DNA from: Chloroflexota bacterium
GTDB taxonomy: Bacteria; Chloroflexota; Anaerolineae; Aggregatilineales; Phototrophicaceae
NCBI GenBank assembly: GCA_011523705.1
Contig: WTGC01000106.1
Coordinates: 1-64,000, forward strand
Direction: 5' to 3'
Length of the DNA stretch: 64,000 bases
Shown here: positions 45,028-53,224 of the stretch, one piece after another
How positions within the stretch are numbered: the stretch's first letter is position 1
Layout of the letters: every line of letters begins with the position of its first letter
The notes under the pieces: generated by a model
Database searches by the model: none
What the model was told of the DNA's origin: nothing
What the model saw: the letters and a program-made list of their open reading frames with translations, nothing else
Translations under genes and position numbers: made by a program

Positions 45028-45675
45028 ATGTCCCTCAGAATCAAATCGCTTACGCTGGGTCCCTTCGCGACCAACGCCTACCTGGTCGCCGATACCGAGA
45101 CTAGAAACGCTATCTTGATTGATCCAGTTGACGACGCGCCGGCGATTGTAGGCGCTGCGAAAGACGAAGGCTGGGAGATCAAATTGATGCTCGCCACGCA
45201 CGCTCACCTCGATCACGTGCTGGCCAGCGCCGCAATCAAGGAGGAACTTCAAATACCCTTTCTCATCCACGCGGATTGCGAGAGCTTGCTGGATGAGATC
45301 CCGCTGCAGGGAATGTATTTCGGCTTGGGAAAACTGCCCGAACCGGCGAAACCGGATCGCCTGCTCATCGACAACGATTTGATAGAATTCGACTCAATAC
45401 GACTGACCAGCCTGTACACGCCGGGGCACGCGCCGGGGCACCTCAGCTTCTACCTCGCCCAGAACAAGATTCTCTTCAGCGGCGATTCGCTTTTCGCGGG
45501 CAGCATCGGGCGCACCGACCTGCCAGGCGGCAATCACGAGCTTTTGATGAATTCCATCATGACGCGGCTGATGACGCTGGACGACGACGTGCGCGTCCTG
45601 CCCGGTCACATGGGCGCGACCACCATCGGGCGCGAGCGGCTGACCAACCCATTCATCTTGTCATACCGCCCATGA
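45028..45675 (+). CDS. MBL-fold hydrolase, glyoxalase-II-like
   Basis: Zinc hydrolase of 215 aa. The metal motif 'THAHLDHVLA' (HxHxDH), 'TPGHAPGHLSFYL', 'FSGDSLFAGSIGRTDLPGG' and the late 'LPGHMGATTIGRE' match the small glyoxalase-II-like group common in bacteria. These hydrolyse thioesters such as acyl-glutathione or bacillithiol analogues, but the substrate is usually unproven. Follows murJ by 10 bp. Confidence 0.9.
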   Translation: MSLRIKSLTLGPFATNAYLVADTETRNAILIDPVDDAPAIVGAAKDEGWEIKLMLATHAHLDHVLASAAIKEELQIPFLIHADCESLLDEIPLQGMYFGLGKLPEPAKPDRLLIDNDLIEFDSIRLTSLYTPGHAPGHLSFYLAQNKILFSGDSLFAGSIGRTDLPGGNHELLMNSIMTRLMTLDDDVRVLPGHMGATTIGRERLTNPFILSYRP

Positions 45676-45703
45676 TCGGGACTGCTGCTCCGCTGCCAGC
45701 GCC

Positions 45704-46651
45704 ATGCGCATATTGACACTGTTTTTGGACGGTATCGGTCTCGGCGAAGACGATGCCGGCGCCAATCCCTTCGCGATCGCCCATACGCCAACCATGCGCA
45801 GCCTGGCGAATGGCAAGCGCTGGCTCGCCTCGACCGGTTTCCAGCGCGGGGACGACGCGATCTTTATCCCAACCGATGCGCGCCTCGGCGTTCCCGGCCG
45901 ACCGCAAAGCGGAACCGGGCAAGCGAGCCTGCTCACCGGCTTGAATGTGCCGAAGCGCATTGGCCGCCACTACGGTCCCAAGCCCGACGCCGAGACGCGC
46001 GCGATCATTTCCGAGCACAGTTACTTCAAGCGCTTGACCGAGCGGGGCAAGTCCGCCCGTTTGCTGACGGCCTACCCAGAGGGGCTCCTGCGCAATTTCG
46101 CCCGCGGTAAAACGCTGCGCTCCAGCGTGCAGCAAGCGGCCTACGAAGCCGGCGCGCCACACTTCACCGCCGACGATGTCATCGCCCGCCGCGCCCTCAC
46201 CGCCGAATGGACGACCAATAGCTGGCGAGAGCATCTCAAGATCAACGGCTTGCCGTCATACTCACCGCGCGAAGCTGGATGCATGCTGGCTCGTTTGTCC
46301 CGCCAGTACGATTTCGCCTTTCACTCGCACTGGCTCACCGACCGCATCGGGCATCGGGGCACGCTCGAGCGTGGCGTCGAAATCCTGGAACGCTTTGACC
46401 AGGCGCTCGCCGGCTTGCTGCAAGAATGGCGCGCCGACGAAGGGCTGATCGTGATTACCAGCGATCATGGCAACCTGGAAGACCTGAATACGCGGCGCCA
46501 TACCCTCAACGATGTGCCAACCGTGGTCATCGGAAAGCGCGCCTCTGAATTCGCCGCCGGCTACCAAAGCTTGACGGACTTCGTGCCCGCTTGTGATAGA
46601 ATGCTTTTCGGTAACCGGCAAACCATGAACGACGAATTGAGCCGCCCTTGA
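45704..46651 (+). CDS. Phosphomutase-like metalloenzyme (alkaline phosphatase superfamily)
   Basis: Protein of 315 aa related to iPGM and phosphopentomutase. 'ILTLFLDGIGLGEDD' (first metal Asp), 'RPQSGTGQASLLTG' (Ser/Thr nucleophile region), 'HWLTDRIGHRG' (Asp/His metal ligands), 'ITSDHGNLED' and 'RHTLNDVPTVVIG' are visible in order. It is shorter than true iPGM (about 510 aa) and lacks the transferase insert, so its reaction is unknown. It lies in the murJ-MBL gene run and overlaps the MFS gene start by 4 nt. Confidence 0.8.
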   Translation: MRILTLFLDGIGLGEDDAGANPFAIAHTPTMRSLANGKRWLASTGFQRGDDAIFIPTDARLGVPGRPQSGTGQASLLTGLNVPKRIGRHYGPKPDAETRAIISEHSYFKRLTERGKSARLLTAYPEGLLRNFARGKTLRSSVQQAAYEAGAPHFTADDVIARRALTAEWTTNSWREHLKINGLPSYSPREAGCMLARLSRQYDFAFHSHWLTDRIGHRGTLERGVEILERFDQALAGLLQEWRADEGLIVITSDHGNLEDLNTRRHTLNDVPTVVIGKRASEFAAGYQSLTDFVPACDRMLFGNRQTMNDELSRP

Positions 46652-47835
46652 GCAAATCTGTCATTCGGTCAATCTTCGCAATCTTCTTCGCCAGGCTGGC
46701 CATCAACGTAACCAGACGATTCCCGTATCCCTTCGTTTCTCCAATCGGCGCCGCCTTTGGCGTCCCGGCAAACAGCATCCAAAATATCGTCGCGCTGAGC
46801 AACGGCGCTGGTTTGTTCAGCCCGCTCTTCGGCACGCTTTCCGAGCGCTATGGCAAGAAAACAGTCATGCTTGGCGCCCTGGTCATCATGACAGCCATGA
46901 GCCTGCTCGGCGCGCTGTTCGCCGATTACGGCGTCTTTGTCCTGGTCATGTTCGGATTCAGCGTCGGCAAGATCATCTATGACCCGACCTTTCAAGCCTA
47001 TTTAGGCGATGTCATCCATTTCAGCCGACGCGCGCGCGTCATGGGCATCGCCGAGCTCAGCTGGGCGCTGTCGCTAGTCATCGCCGCGCCGGTGGCTGGT
47101 TTCCTGCTCGATGTCAGCAGCTTGCGCGCGATCTTTGTCTTCCTCACCATCTTGCTCGGAACCAGCGCGATCGTGTTCTGGCTGCTGGTAGAACCGGCGC
47201 CAGAAAAACGGCCTCAAGACCGACTGCGCATCATGAATCCCTTGTCGGCCATGCGTGTCGTCAGCGCCCATCCGCCGGCGGTATTCGCGCTGATGTTTAC
47301 CGTCTGCCTGACCGCTTCACACGAGATCTTCTATATCAACTACGGACTTTGGATGGAAGATAGCTTCGGGCTGGTGCTGACCGCCCTGGGCGCCGTCACC
47401 ATTGTGATAGCGGCAGCCGAGGTCATCGGCGAGTTCATCGTCATCACACTCGCCGATCGCTTCGGCACCAAGCGGACTACGATGTGTGGCATGCTGATCG
47501 CCGCCGTCCTGTTTCTGATCATTCCCCATCTCTCGTTCAGCTTGCCGGCGGCGATGTTCGGCATTTTTCTGATTTTCATCAGCATCGAAGCCGCGATCGT
47601 GTCCGCCTTGCCGCTCTTCAGCGAGATTCTGCCGCACGCGCGGGCGGTCATGATGAGCGCCAACGTGGGCGCGCATTCGCTTGGGCGCGTCGCTGGCGGC
47701 GCGCTCGGCGCCGTCATCTACAAGTTCAGCGACGGCAACTTCCTTTTCATTGGACTGGTCGCCGGCGGGCTGGGCATCCTGGCCTTCCTAATTATGTTCC
47801 GTCTCGTGCCCGAGGGCGGGAGCTCGCCATCGTGA
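46648..47835 (+). CDS. MFS transporter
   Basis: Major facilitator protein of 395 aa with about 12 helices. The loop 2-3 motif is 'GTLSERYGKKTVML', matching the G-x-L-a-D-r-x-G-r-k-x consensus, with the related 'LADRFGTKRTT' between helices 8 and 9. The start is TTG 46648, overlapping the previous stop as TTGA, so translation is coupled. Substrate cannot be inferred. It ends 37 bp before the ffh promoter. Confidence 0.88.
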   Translation: MSKSVIRSIFAIFFARLAINVTRRFPYPFVSPIGAAFGVPANSIQNIVALSNGAGLFSPLFGTLSERYGKKTVMLGALVIMTAMSLLGALFADYGVFVLVMFGFSVGKIIYDPTFQAYLGDVIHFSRRARVMGIAELSWALSLVIAAPVAGFLLDVSSLRAIFVFLTILLGTSAIVFWLLVEPAPEKRPQDRLRIMNPLSAMRVVSAHPPAVFALMFTVCLTASHEIFYINYGLWMEDSFGLVLTALGAVTIVIAAAEVIGEFIVITLADRFGTKRTTMCGMLIAAVLFLIIPHLSFSLPAAMFGIFLIFISIEAAIVSALPLFSEILPHARAVMMSANVGAHSLGRVAGGALGAVIYKFSDGNFLFIGLVAGGLGILAFLIMFRLVPEGGSSPS

Positions 47836-47871
47836 GCGCCTGGCATTTCGCAACGGGCTCCAAGCCTCACC

Positions 47872-47900
47872 TTGACTGCACGCGCAGATTGCCCTAGAAT
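47872..47900 (+). promoter_or_regulatory. Promoter of the ffh-rpsP-khpA-rimM operon
   Basis: TTGACT at 47872-47877 and TAGAAT at 47895-47900 are separated by 17 bp. The ffh start follows 30 nt after the -10. Confidence 0.8.
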
Positions 47901-47929
47901 CCTATCGCCTTGTTTCAACGAGTACTTCT

Positions 47930-49267
47930 ATGTTTGAATCCCTGAGTCAAAGACTCGACACCGCCTTTGAAGGCTTGCGCAAGGGCGGGCGCGTCAAAGA
48001 AGCCGATGTCAAAGCCGTCATGCGCGAAGTGCGAATGGCGCTGCTTGAGGCTGATGTCGCCCTGCCAATCGTTAAGGACTTTATCAAAGACGTTCGAACG
48101 CGCGCGCTTGGCGAAGAAGTGCATAAGGCGCTAAAGCCGAGCGAGCAGGTCGTCAAGATCATCCATGAAGAGATGGTGGATATGCTCGGCGAGCCGGGCC
48201 GCCTCAGCTTCAGCGGCAGCGCGCGACCGCATGTCATCATGATGGTCGGCCTGCAAGGCTCGGGCAAGACCACCAATACGGCAAAGCTGGCCCTGCACTT
48301 GCGGGCGGAAGGGCGCAAGCCGCTCATGGTCGCCGCCGACACCTATCGCCCCGCTGCCGTCGATCAATTGGTGACGCTGGCGAAACAGATCAACGTCCCC
48401 TATTACGAAGAAGGCACATCGGCGGCGCCTCCCGCCATCGTCCAGCGCGCCCTGAAGCAAGCGCGCCAAGACGACATTGATGTCGTACTCGTCGATACCG
48501 CCGGGCGCTTGCAAATTGATGAAACCCGCATGGATGAGCTGGAGGCGATCAAACGCATCGCGTCGCCGGCCGAAATCCTGCTGGTCGCCGACGCCATGAC
48601 TGGCCAGGAAGCGGTCAATATCGCGCGCGGCTTCAACGAAAGCCTCGGCATTACCGGCTTGATCTTGACCCGCGTAGACGGCGATGCCCGCGGCGGCGCC
48701 GCCCTGTCCATGAGCGCGGTGACCGGCGTGCCGATCAAGTACATGGGTACAGGCGAAAAGGTCAGCGCCGATACCTTGGAGCTATTCCATCCCGATCGCA
48801 TCGCGCAGCGGATCCTCGGCATGGGCGATATCATGTCGCTCATCGAGAAGACCGAGACGCTCTACGAAGAGGAAGAAGCTCTGCGCCTGCAAAGCAAGAT
48901 CATGAAGAATGAATTCACTTTGCAGGATTTCCTCGACCAGCTTCAGAAAATCCGCCGTATGGGACCGCTGGGCAAGGTGCTCGGGATGATTCCAGGCATG
49001 TCCAAGCTGCAAACGCAGGCCGATTTCAACGACGACGATATTGAGAAGCGCATTAAGAAGGTCGAGGCAATCATCAATTCGATGACGCCTCAAGAACGCC
49101 GCCACCCGCGCCTGCTGAAAGCGAGCCGCAAAAAGCGAATCGCTTCGGGCAGCGGCGTCGAAGTCCGTGATGTCAACGAGCTGCTCAAGCAATTCAAGCA
49201 GATGAGCCGGCTCATGAATCAACTTAGCAGAGGCAAGATGCCCAATATCCCCGGTCTCACCGCTTGA
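47930..49267 (+). CDS. ffh: Signal recognition particle protein Ffh (SRP54)
   Basis: GTPase of 445 aa that targets nascent membrane proteins to the translocon. The N domain is 'MFESLSQRLDTAFEGLRKGG'. G motifs are 'GLQGSGKTTNTAKLA', 'DTYRPAAVDQL', 'LVDTAGRLQIDE' and 'LTRVDGDARGGAALS'. The Met-rich M domain has 'MGPLGKVLGMIPGMSKL' and ends 'QMSRLMNQLSRGKMPNIPGL'. Complete. First gene of the operon. Confidence 0.97.
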   Translation: MFESLSQRLDTAFEGLRKGGRVKEADVKAVMREVRMALLEADVALPIVKDFIKDVRTRALGEEVHKALKPSEQVVKIIHEEMVDMLGEPGRLSFSGSARPHVIMMVGLQGSGKTTNTAKLALHLRAEGRKPLMVAADTYRPAAVDQLVTLAKQINVPYYEEGTSAAPPAIVQRALKQARQDDIDVVLVDTAGRLQIDETRMDELEAIKRIASPAEILLVADAMTGQEAVNIARGFNESLGITGLILTRVDGDARGGAALSMSAVTGVPIKYMGTGEKVSADTLELFHPDRIAQRILGMGDIMSLIEKTETLYEEEEALRLQSKIMKNEFTLQDFLDQLQKIRRMGPLGKVLGMIPGMSKLQTQADFNDDDIEKRIKKVEAIINSMTPQERRHPRLLKASRKKRIASGSGVEVRDVNELLKQFKQMSRLMNQLSRGKMPNIPGLTA

Positions 49268-49289
49268 GCCCCGGGGCAGGAGAAGAGTT

Positions 49290-49700
49290 ATGGTTCGTAT
49301 TCGTCTACGTCGTCAAGGTCTAAAACGCCAGCCCAGCTATCGTGTGGTCGTCATCGATCAGCGGAAGGCGCGCAATGGCAGCTACTTGGAAAACATTGGC
49401 CACTACAATCCGCGCACCCGTCCGGCCACCGAAATCATCGAAGAAGAACGCGCCCTGTACTGGCTCAGCGTCGGCGCCCAGCCCAGCGACGCCGTGCGGC
49501 GTTTACTGGAGCACACCGGCACTTGGGATCGCTTCCAGCGCCTGCGCGCTGGCGAAGATCTCGAAGACCTCGTCCGGGAAGCGGAAGAGAACCGCCCCGA
49601 GCTGCCCAGCCCCAAAACCAATTATCCGGCGCCGGGCGACGGCGAGAGCAAAATCAAAGCGCGCGAAGCCGCCCGCATGGCCGCTGAAAACACCGACTAA
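49290..49700 (+). CDS. rpsP: 30S ribosomal protein S16, with C-terminal extension
   Basis: Ribosomal small-subunit protein. 'MVRIRLRRQGLKRQPSYRVV' and 'LENIGHYNPRT' are diagnostic. At 136 aa it is about 50 residues longer than most S16; the extra C-terminal part is charged and rich in Glu, Pro and Ala ('RPELPSPKTNYPAPGDGESK'). Such tails occur in several phyla. It follows ffh in the conserved operon order. Confidence 0.95.
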   Translation: MVRIRLRRQGLKRQPSYRVVVIDQRKARNGSYLENIGHYNPRTRPATEIIEEERALYWLSVGAQPSDAVRRLLEHTGTWDRFQRLRAGEDLEDLVREAEENRPELPSPKTNYPAPGDGESKIKAREAARMAAENTD

Positions 49701-49714
49701 GCGCAGCGATTGGA

Positions 49715-49975
49715 ATGCCTGTCATGGAAGAAGATCTGGTTCAATACATCGCTGAGAATCTGGTCAACTCGCCGGATGAGGTCAGCGTCAAACGCAAGGA
49801 GACCAGCCGCAGCCTCGTGCTTGAGCTTTCGGTAGCCCCGGACGATATGGGGCGCGTCATCGGGCGCAACGGCCGCGTCGCCAATTCGATCCGCGCACTG
49901 CTCCGCGCCATGCCATCATCCGACTCCGAACGCGGGCGCGAACGGCGCCGGCGCGTCATCCTGGAGATCGAATAA
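49715..49975 (+). CDS. khpA: KH-domain RNA-binding protein KhpA (YlqC)
   Basis: Small RNA-binding protein of 86 aa with one KH domain. The GxxG loop is seen in 'DMGRVIGRNGRVANSIRALL'. It sits between rpsP and rimM, its conserved position in Gram-positive-type operons. The start is ATG 49715 or 49724; the difference is three codons. Confidence 0.93.
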   Translation: MPVMEEDLVQYIAENLVNSPDEVSVKRKETSRSLVLELSVAPDDMGRVIGRNGRVANSIRALLRAMPSSDSERGRERRRRVILEIE

Positions 49976-49982
49976 CTCACCC

Positions 49983-50522
49983 GTGGCAGGCCAGCGCACG
50001 CAGCCTCCATATCTCCTCGTGGGTGAAATCCTGCGTCCGCACGGTGTGCGAGGCGAGCTTCGCATGCGCGTGCTCACCGATGATCGCGACAACTTGGTCC
50101 AACTCGATTCGGTCTATTTGGGCGAGTCGCCCGATGAGGCCGCGCCGCGTCAGTTTGCATTGCGAGGCTTGCGCTTCAACAAGCAGTATGCGCTGCTCTC
50201 CCTCGAAGGCTGCCACAGTCGAAACGACGCCGAGTTGCTCCGCGACAAAAAGGTCTTCATTCGCCTTGACCAAGCGGCGCCGCTCGAAGATGGACAGTAT
50301 TTTCTCTTTGAGCTGATCGGCCTGCGTGTCATCGCCGACCAAATGGAAATCGGCCGTGTCAGGGAAGTGCTGCAGACCGGCGCAAACGACGTTTACGTTG
50401 TCGACGGCGCGACATACGGCGAGGTGCTGATCCCGGCGCATGACGAGACGATCCTCAACATCGACTTTGATGCGGGCCTCATCACTATGGCGCTGCCGGA
50501 CGGGCTTCTGCCGCCCCGCTAA
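49983..50522 (+). CDS. rimM: Ribosome maturation factor RimM
   Basis: 16S rRNA processing factor that binds S19, 179 aa. The N-terminal barrel is 'LLVGEILRPHGVRGELRMRV'. The PRC-type C-terminal domain has 'YFLFELIGLRVIADQMEIGR' and 'VLIPAHDETILNIDFDAGLI', near-diagnostic for RimM. The start is GTG 49983, 7 bp after khpA. In most bacteria trmD and rplS follow; here the operon ends and a repeat-filled spacer begins. Confidence 0.93.
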   Translation: MAGQRTQPPYLLVGEILRPHGVRGELRMRVLTDDRDNLVQLDSVYLGESPDEAAPRQFALRGLRFNKQYALLSLEGCHSRNDAELLRDKKVFIRLDQAAPLEDGQYFLFELIGLRVIADQMEIGRVREVLQTGANDVYVVDGATYGEVLIPAHDETILNIDFDAGLITMALPDGLLPPR

Positions 50523-50987
50523 ACCAAGTACTAAACCTCTCACGCATGCCCCTGACCGCGTGCTCAACTGTGTTGGTGGTCAGTGTCCACGCGACGCTCG
50601 TTCTTCGCAAGCTCCCCCTCTCCCCTTGTGGGCTGAGGAGCGGACACCTTTGAGATTCGCGGCTGTCGCAAGGCTTACCTCATTCCCCGACCCCTTCCCC
50701 AGCGAGCTAGGGAAGGGGAGCACCTTCAAACAGAATGACAATTGGCACTGATTTAAGTCGAATTTGCGGTTGGAATCCCGACTCTGAAGAAGAGTCACCC
50801 TTCCCTATTTCAATGGGGAAGGGCCGGGGATGGGGTAAAATGAACATGTCGGCTCCCCCTCTCGCCTTATGGGAGAGGGGGCCGGGGGTGAGGGGTCAAG
50901 CAACGTCCCACACCCGCCAAGCGCACTTGACAAAGAAAAACACAGCGATATATGCTTTTGATGTTAACGCTTCATTGACGGACCCCT
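50523..50987. repeat. 465-bp spacer packed with palindromic repeats
   Basis: No gene. It holds at least three hairpin units of one family: CCCCTTCCCC/GGGAAGGGG (50691-50718), CCCTTCCC/GGGGAAGGG (50798-50823) followed by CCGGGGATGGGGT, and CCCCCTCTC/GAGAGGGGG (50855-50881) followed by CCGGGGGTGAGGGGTC. A partial unit is at about 50610-50640. GGTCAGTGTCCACGCGAC (50577) matches the 21484 element. Confidence 0.8.
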
Positions 50988-52097
50988 ATGCAAGCTCAAC
51001 CGCATCAACAATATTGGCTGGGGCTCCATCTCGTCCCCAACTTTGGCGTAGTCAGGGTTTCGCAGCTTCTGGCGCATTTTGAATCGGCTGAAGCTTTGTG
51101 GCGGGCGCCGGACGCAAGCCTGTTGCGCCTCAATCTCCCGCGAAACATGCTGCGGCAATTCTGCGATTCGCGGCGGAAAATCGATCTTCCGTTAGCGATG
51201 GAGGCTGTTGCCCGCGCCGGCGCGTCCCTGGTCACGCAGGAAGACGAAAATTATCCTGTGCTTTTGCGCCAGCTCCCGGACCGGCCGCTGCTGCTCTATG
51301 TCCGCGGTCAACTCCGAGCGGAAGACGACAAATGCCTGGCCATAGTCGGCACGCGCAAAGCCAGCAAATACGGTTGGGATGTCGCCAATCAGCTGGCGGC
51401 GGAAATCGCGCAGCAAGGCATCACCATCGTATCCGGGCTGGCGCAAGGCATCGACGCGGCCGCGCATCGAGGCGCCTTGGAAGCCGGCGGGCGCACGATC
51501 GCCATGATTGGCACCGGCATCGACCGGATTTATCCGCGTGAAAATGCGGACTTGGCGGAAGAGATTGTGGCGAATGGCGCCATCGTCAGTGAGATGCCGC
51601 CGGGCACGATGCCGCTTGCCAAGAACTTTCCGCAGCGCAACCGCCTCATCAGCGGGATGTCTCTCGGCGTTCTGGTCGCCGAAGCGCCGGCGAAAAGCGG
51701 CGCGCTCAATACCGTGTCTCACGCGCTGGATCAGGGACGTGAGGTCTTCGCCGCGCCTCACAATATTTTCAGCCTGTCCGGGCGCGGCTGCAACCAATTG
51801 ATCCAGGAAGGCGCCAAGCTCGTTGCCGATGTGCAAGACATCCTGGATGAACTGGACTTATCGCACTTCAAAGCTCAGACGCGAATCACAACGGAGCGAA
51901 TTCAACCCGCAAACGACATGGAAGATGCGATATTCGAGCAGTTGAGCGCCGACCCGATTCATGTCGATGTCATCGTCAGACTAACGCAATTGCCCACCGC
52001 CACAGTGACCAGCACCCTAACGATGCTGGAGCTAAAGGGACTTGCGGAGAGCGCCGGACCTATGCAATACTGCCGTGCGCCCGATTCGAGAAGGTAA
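50988..52097 (+). CDS. dprA: DNA-processing protein DprA
   Basis: Loads RecA on incoming single-stranded DNA during transformation. 369 aa with an N-terminal helical (SAM/HhH-like) part, then the Rossmann core 'IVGTRKASKYGWDVANQLA', 'VSGLAQGIDAAAHRGAL', 'GTGIDRIYPREN' and 'ISGMSLGVLVAEAPAKSGAL', and a C-terminal winged-helix domain ('DPIHVDVIVRLTQLPTATVT'). It indicates natural-transformation or recombination potential, although no com genes are in the window. mannose-1-P guanylyltransferase follows 11 bp later. Confidence 0.95.
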   Translation: MQAQPHQQYWLGLHLVPNFGVVRVSQLLAHFESAEALWRAPDASLLRLNLPRNMLRQFCDSRRKIDLPLAMEAVARAGASLVTQEDENYPVLLRQLPDRPLLLYVRGQLRAEDDKCLAIVGTRKASKYGWDVANQLAAEIAQQGITIVSGLAQGIDAAAHRGALEAGGRTIAMIGTGIDRIYPRENADLAEEIVANGAIVSEMPPGTMPLAKNFPQRNRLISGMSLGVLVAEAPAKSGALNTVSHALDQGREVFAAPHNIFSLSGRGCNQLIQEGAKLVADVQDILDELDLSHFKAQTRITTERIQPANDMEDAIFEQLSADPIHVDVIVRLTQLPTATVTSTLTMLELKGLAESAGPMQYCRAPDSRR

Positions 52098-52108
52098 ATG
52101 CCGACAAG

Positions 52109-53194
52109 ATGAATCACTACTACGCCCTGATCGCGGCTGGCGGGCATGGCACAAGGCTCTGGCCCATGAGCCGCGCACGCCTGCCAAAGCAGATGCTGCC
52201 ACTGATCGACGACCACTCGATGTTCCGCACCAGCGTAGAACGCATCGGTACGTTGTTCTCGCCCGAAGATATCTTCGTCGTCACCGGCCGTGAACTGGCG
52301 CCGGAGCTGCAAAAGGAAGTCGGCCAAATTCCGCCCGATAATTTCATCATTGAACCCTATGCCAAGAATACCGCGCCCGCCCTCGCCCTCGCCCTCAGCT
52401 ATATCCAAAAGCGCGACCCGGAAGCCACGGTCGCCATCCTGCCCGCCGATCATCATATCGTGCAGCGGGAGAAATTCTGTCGCGTTCTCGAAGCCGCTTG
52501 GCAAATCGCGCAAGAGGGCCAGATCGTCACCCTGGGCATCTCGCCCTCGCATCCCGCCACCGGTTTCGGCTACATACAGCAGGGAGGCGCCCTCACCGAA
52601 GTCGACGGATTCCAGGTCTATCATTCGCGCCGCTTCACCGAAAAGCCGGACATCGTTCGCGCGACGCAGTTCCTCGCTTCCGGTCAATACAGTTGGAATT
52701 CCGGCATGTTCATCTGGCGCGTCGACCGGGCGATGCGAGACTTTGAGCGCTACCAGCCCGCGATCTTCGCCATGTGTTCATACCTGCAATCGGCTACTGA
52801 CGCGCCCGATTACGCTGAGAAACTGAACGACATCTGGGACACCATGCCCAGTCTGTCGATTGACTTCGCCATCATGGAAAAAGCCGACAATATCGCCGTC
52901 ATCCCAAACGATATCGGCTGGAGCGACGTCGGCAATTGGACTTCGCTCTATGACATTCTGCCGCAAGACAATTTCGGCAACTGCATCAAAGGCGACGCCA
53001 GCGAAATTCGCGTCATCCTCGACACGCGCGGAACGCTGGTATTGAGCGACCGACTGACGGTGGCAATCGGCGTCGAAGATATCGTCGTCGTCGATACCGA
53101 TGACGCCCTGCTCATCTGCCACAAAGATCGCACGCAAGATGTCAAGCAGGTGGTCGACTACCTGCGCGAAAATGGAAACGAAGAATATCTCTAA
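52109..53194 (+). CDS. Mannose-1-phosphate guanylyltransferase
   Basis: Makes GDP-mannose from mannose-1-P and GTP for glycan synthesis. 361 aa. The nucleotidyltransferase motif is 'GGHGTRLWPMSRARLPKQML', followed by 'IEPYAKNTAPALALALSYI', 'FTEKPDIV' and 'YSWNSGMFIWR'. It lacks the cupin isomerase domain of bifunctional ManC/AlgA. GDP-mannose could feed dolichol- or polyprenol-phosphate-mannose donors for transferases such as the GT39-like protein in this window; that link is inference. Confidence 0.93.
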   Translation: MNHYYALIAAGGHGTRLWPMSRARLPKQMLPLIDDHSMFRTSVERIGTLFSPEDIFVVTGRELAPELQKEVGQIPPDNFIIEPYAKNTAPALALALSYIQKRDPEATVAILPADHHIVQREKFCRVLEAAWQIAQEGQIVTLGISPSHPATGFGYIQQGGALTEVDGFQVYHSRRFTEKPDIVRATQFLASGQYSWNSGMFIWRVDRAMRDFERYQPAIFAMCSYLQSATDAPDYAEKLNDIWDTMPSLSIDFAIMEKADNIAVIPNDIGWSDVGNWTSLYDILPQDNFGNCIKGDASEIRVILDTRGTLVLSDRLTVAIGVEDIVVVDTDDALLICHKDRTQDVKQVVDYLRENGNEEYL

Positions 53195-53224
53195 TCGTCG
53201 TACACTCACTCTCGAGGAAGGGAT

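Noticed and set aside
50523-50987. CRISPR or attachment site
   Set aside because: Repeat units are palindromic, irregularly spaced and divergent; no cas or integrase gene is near.
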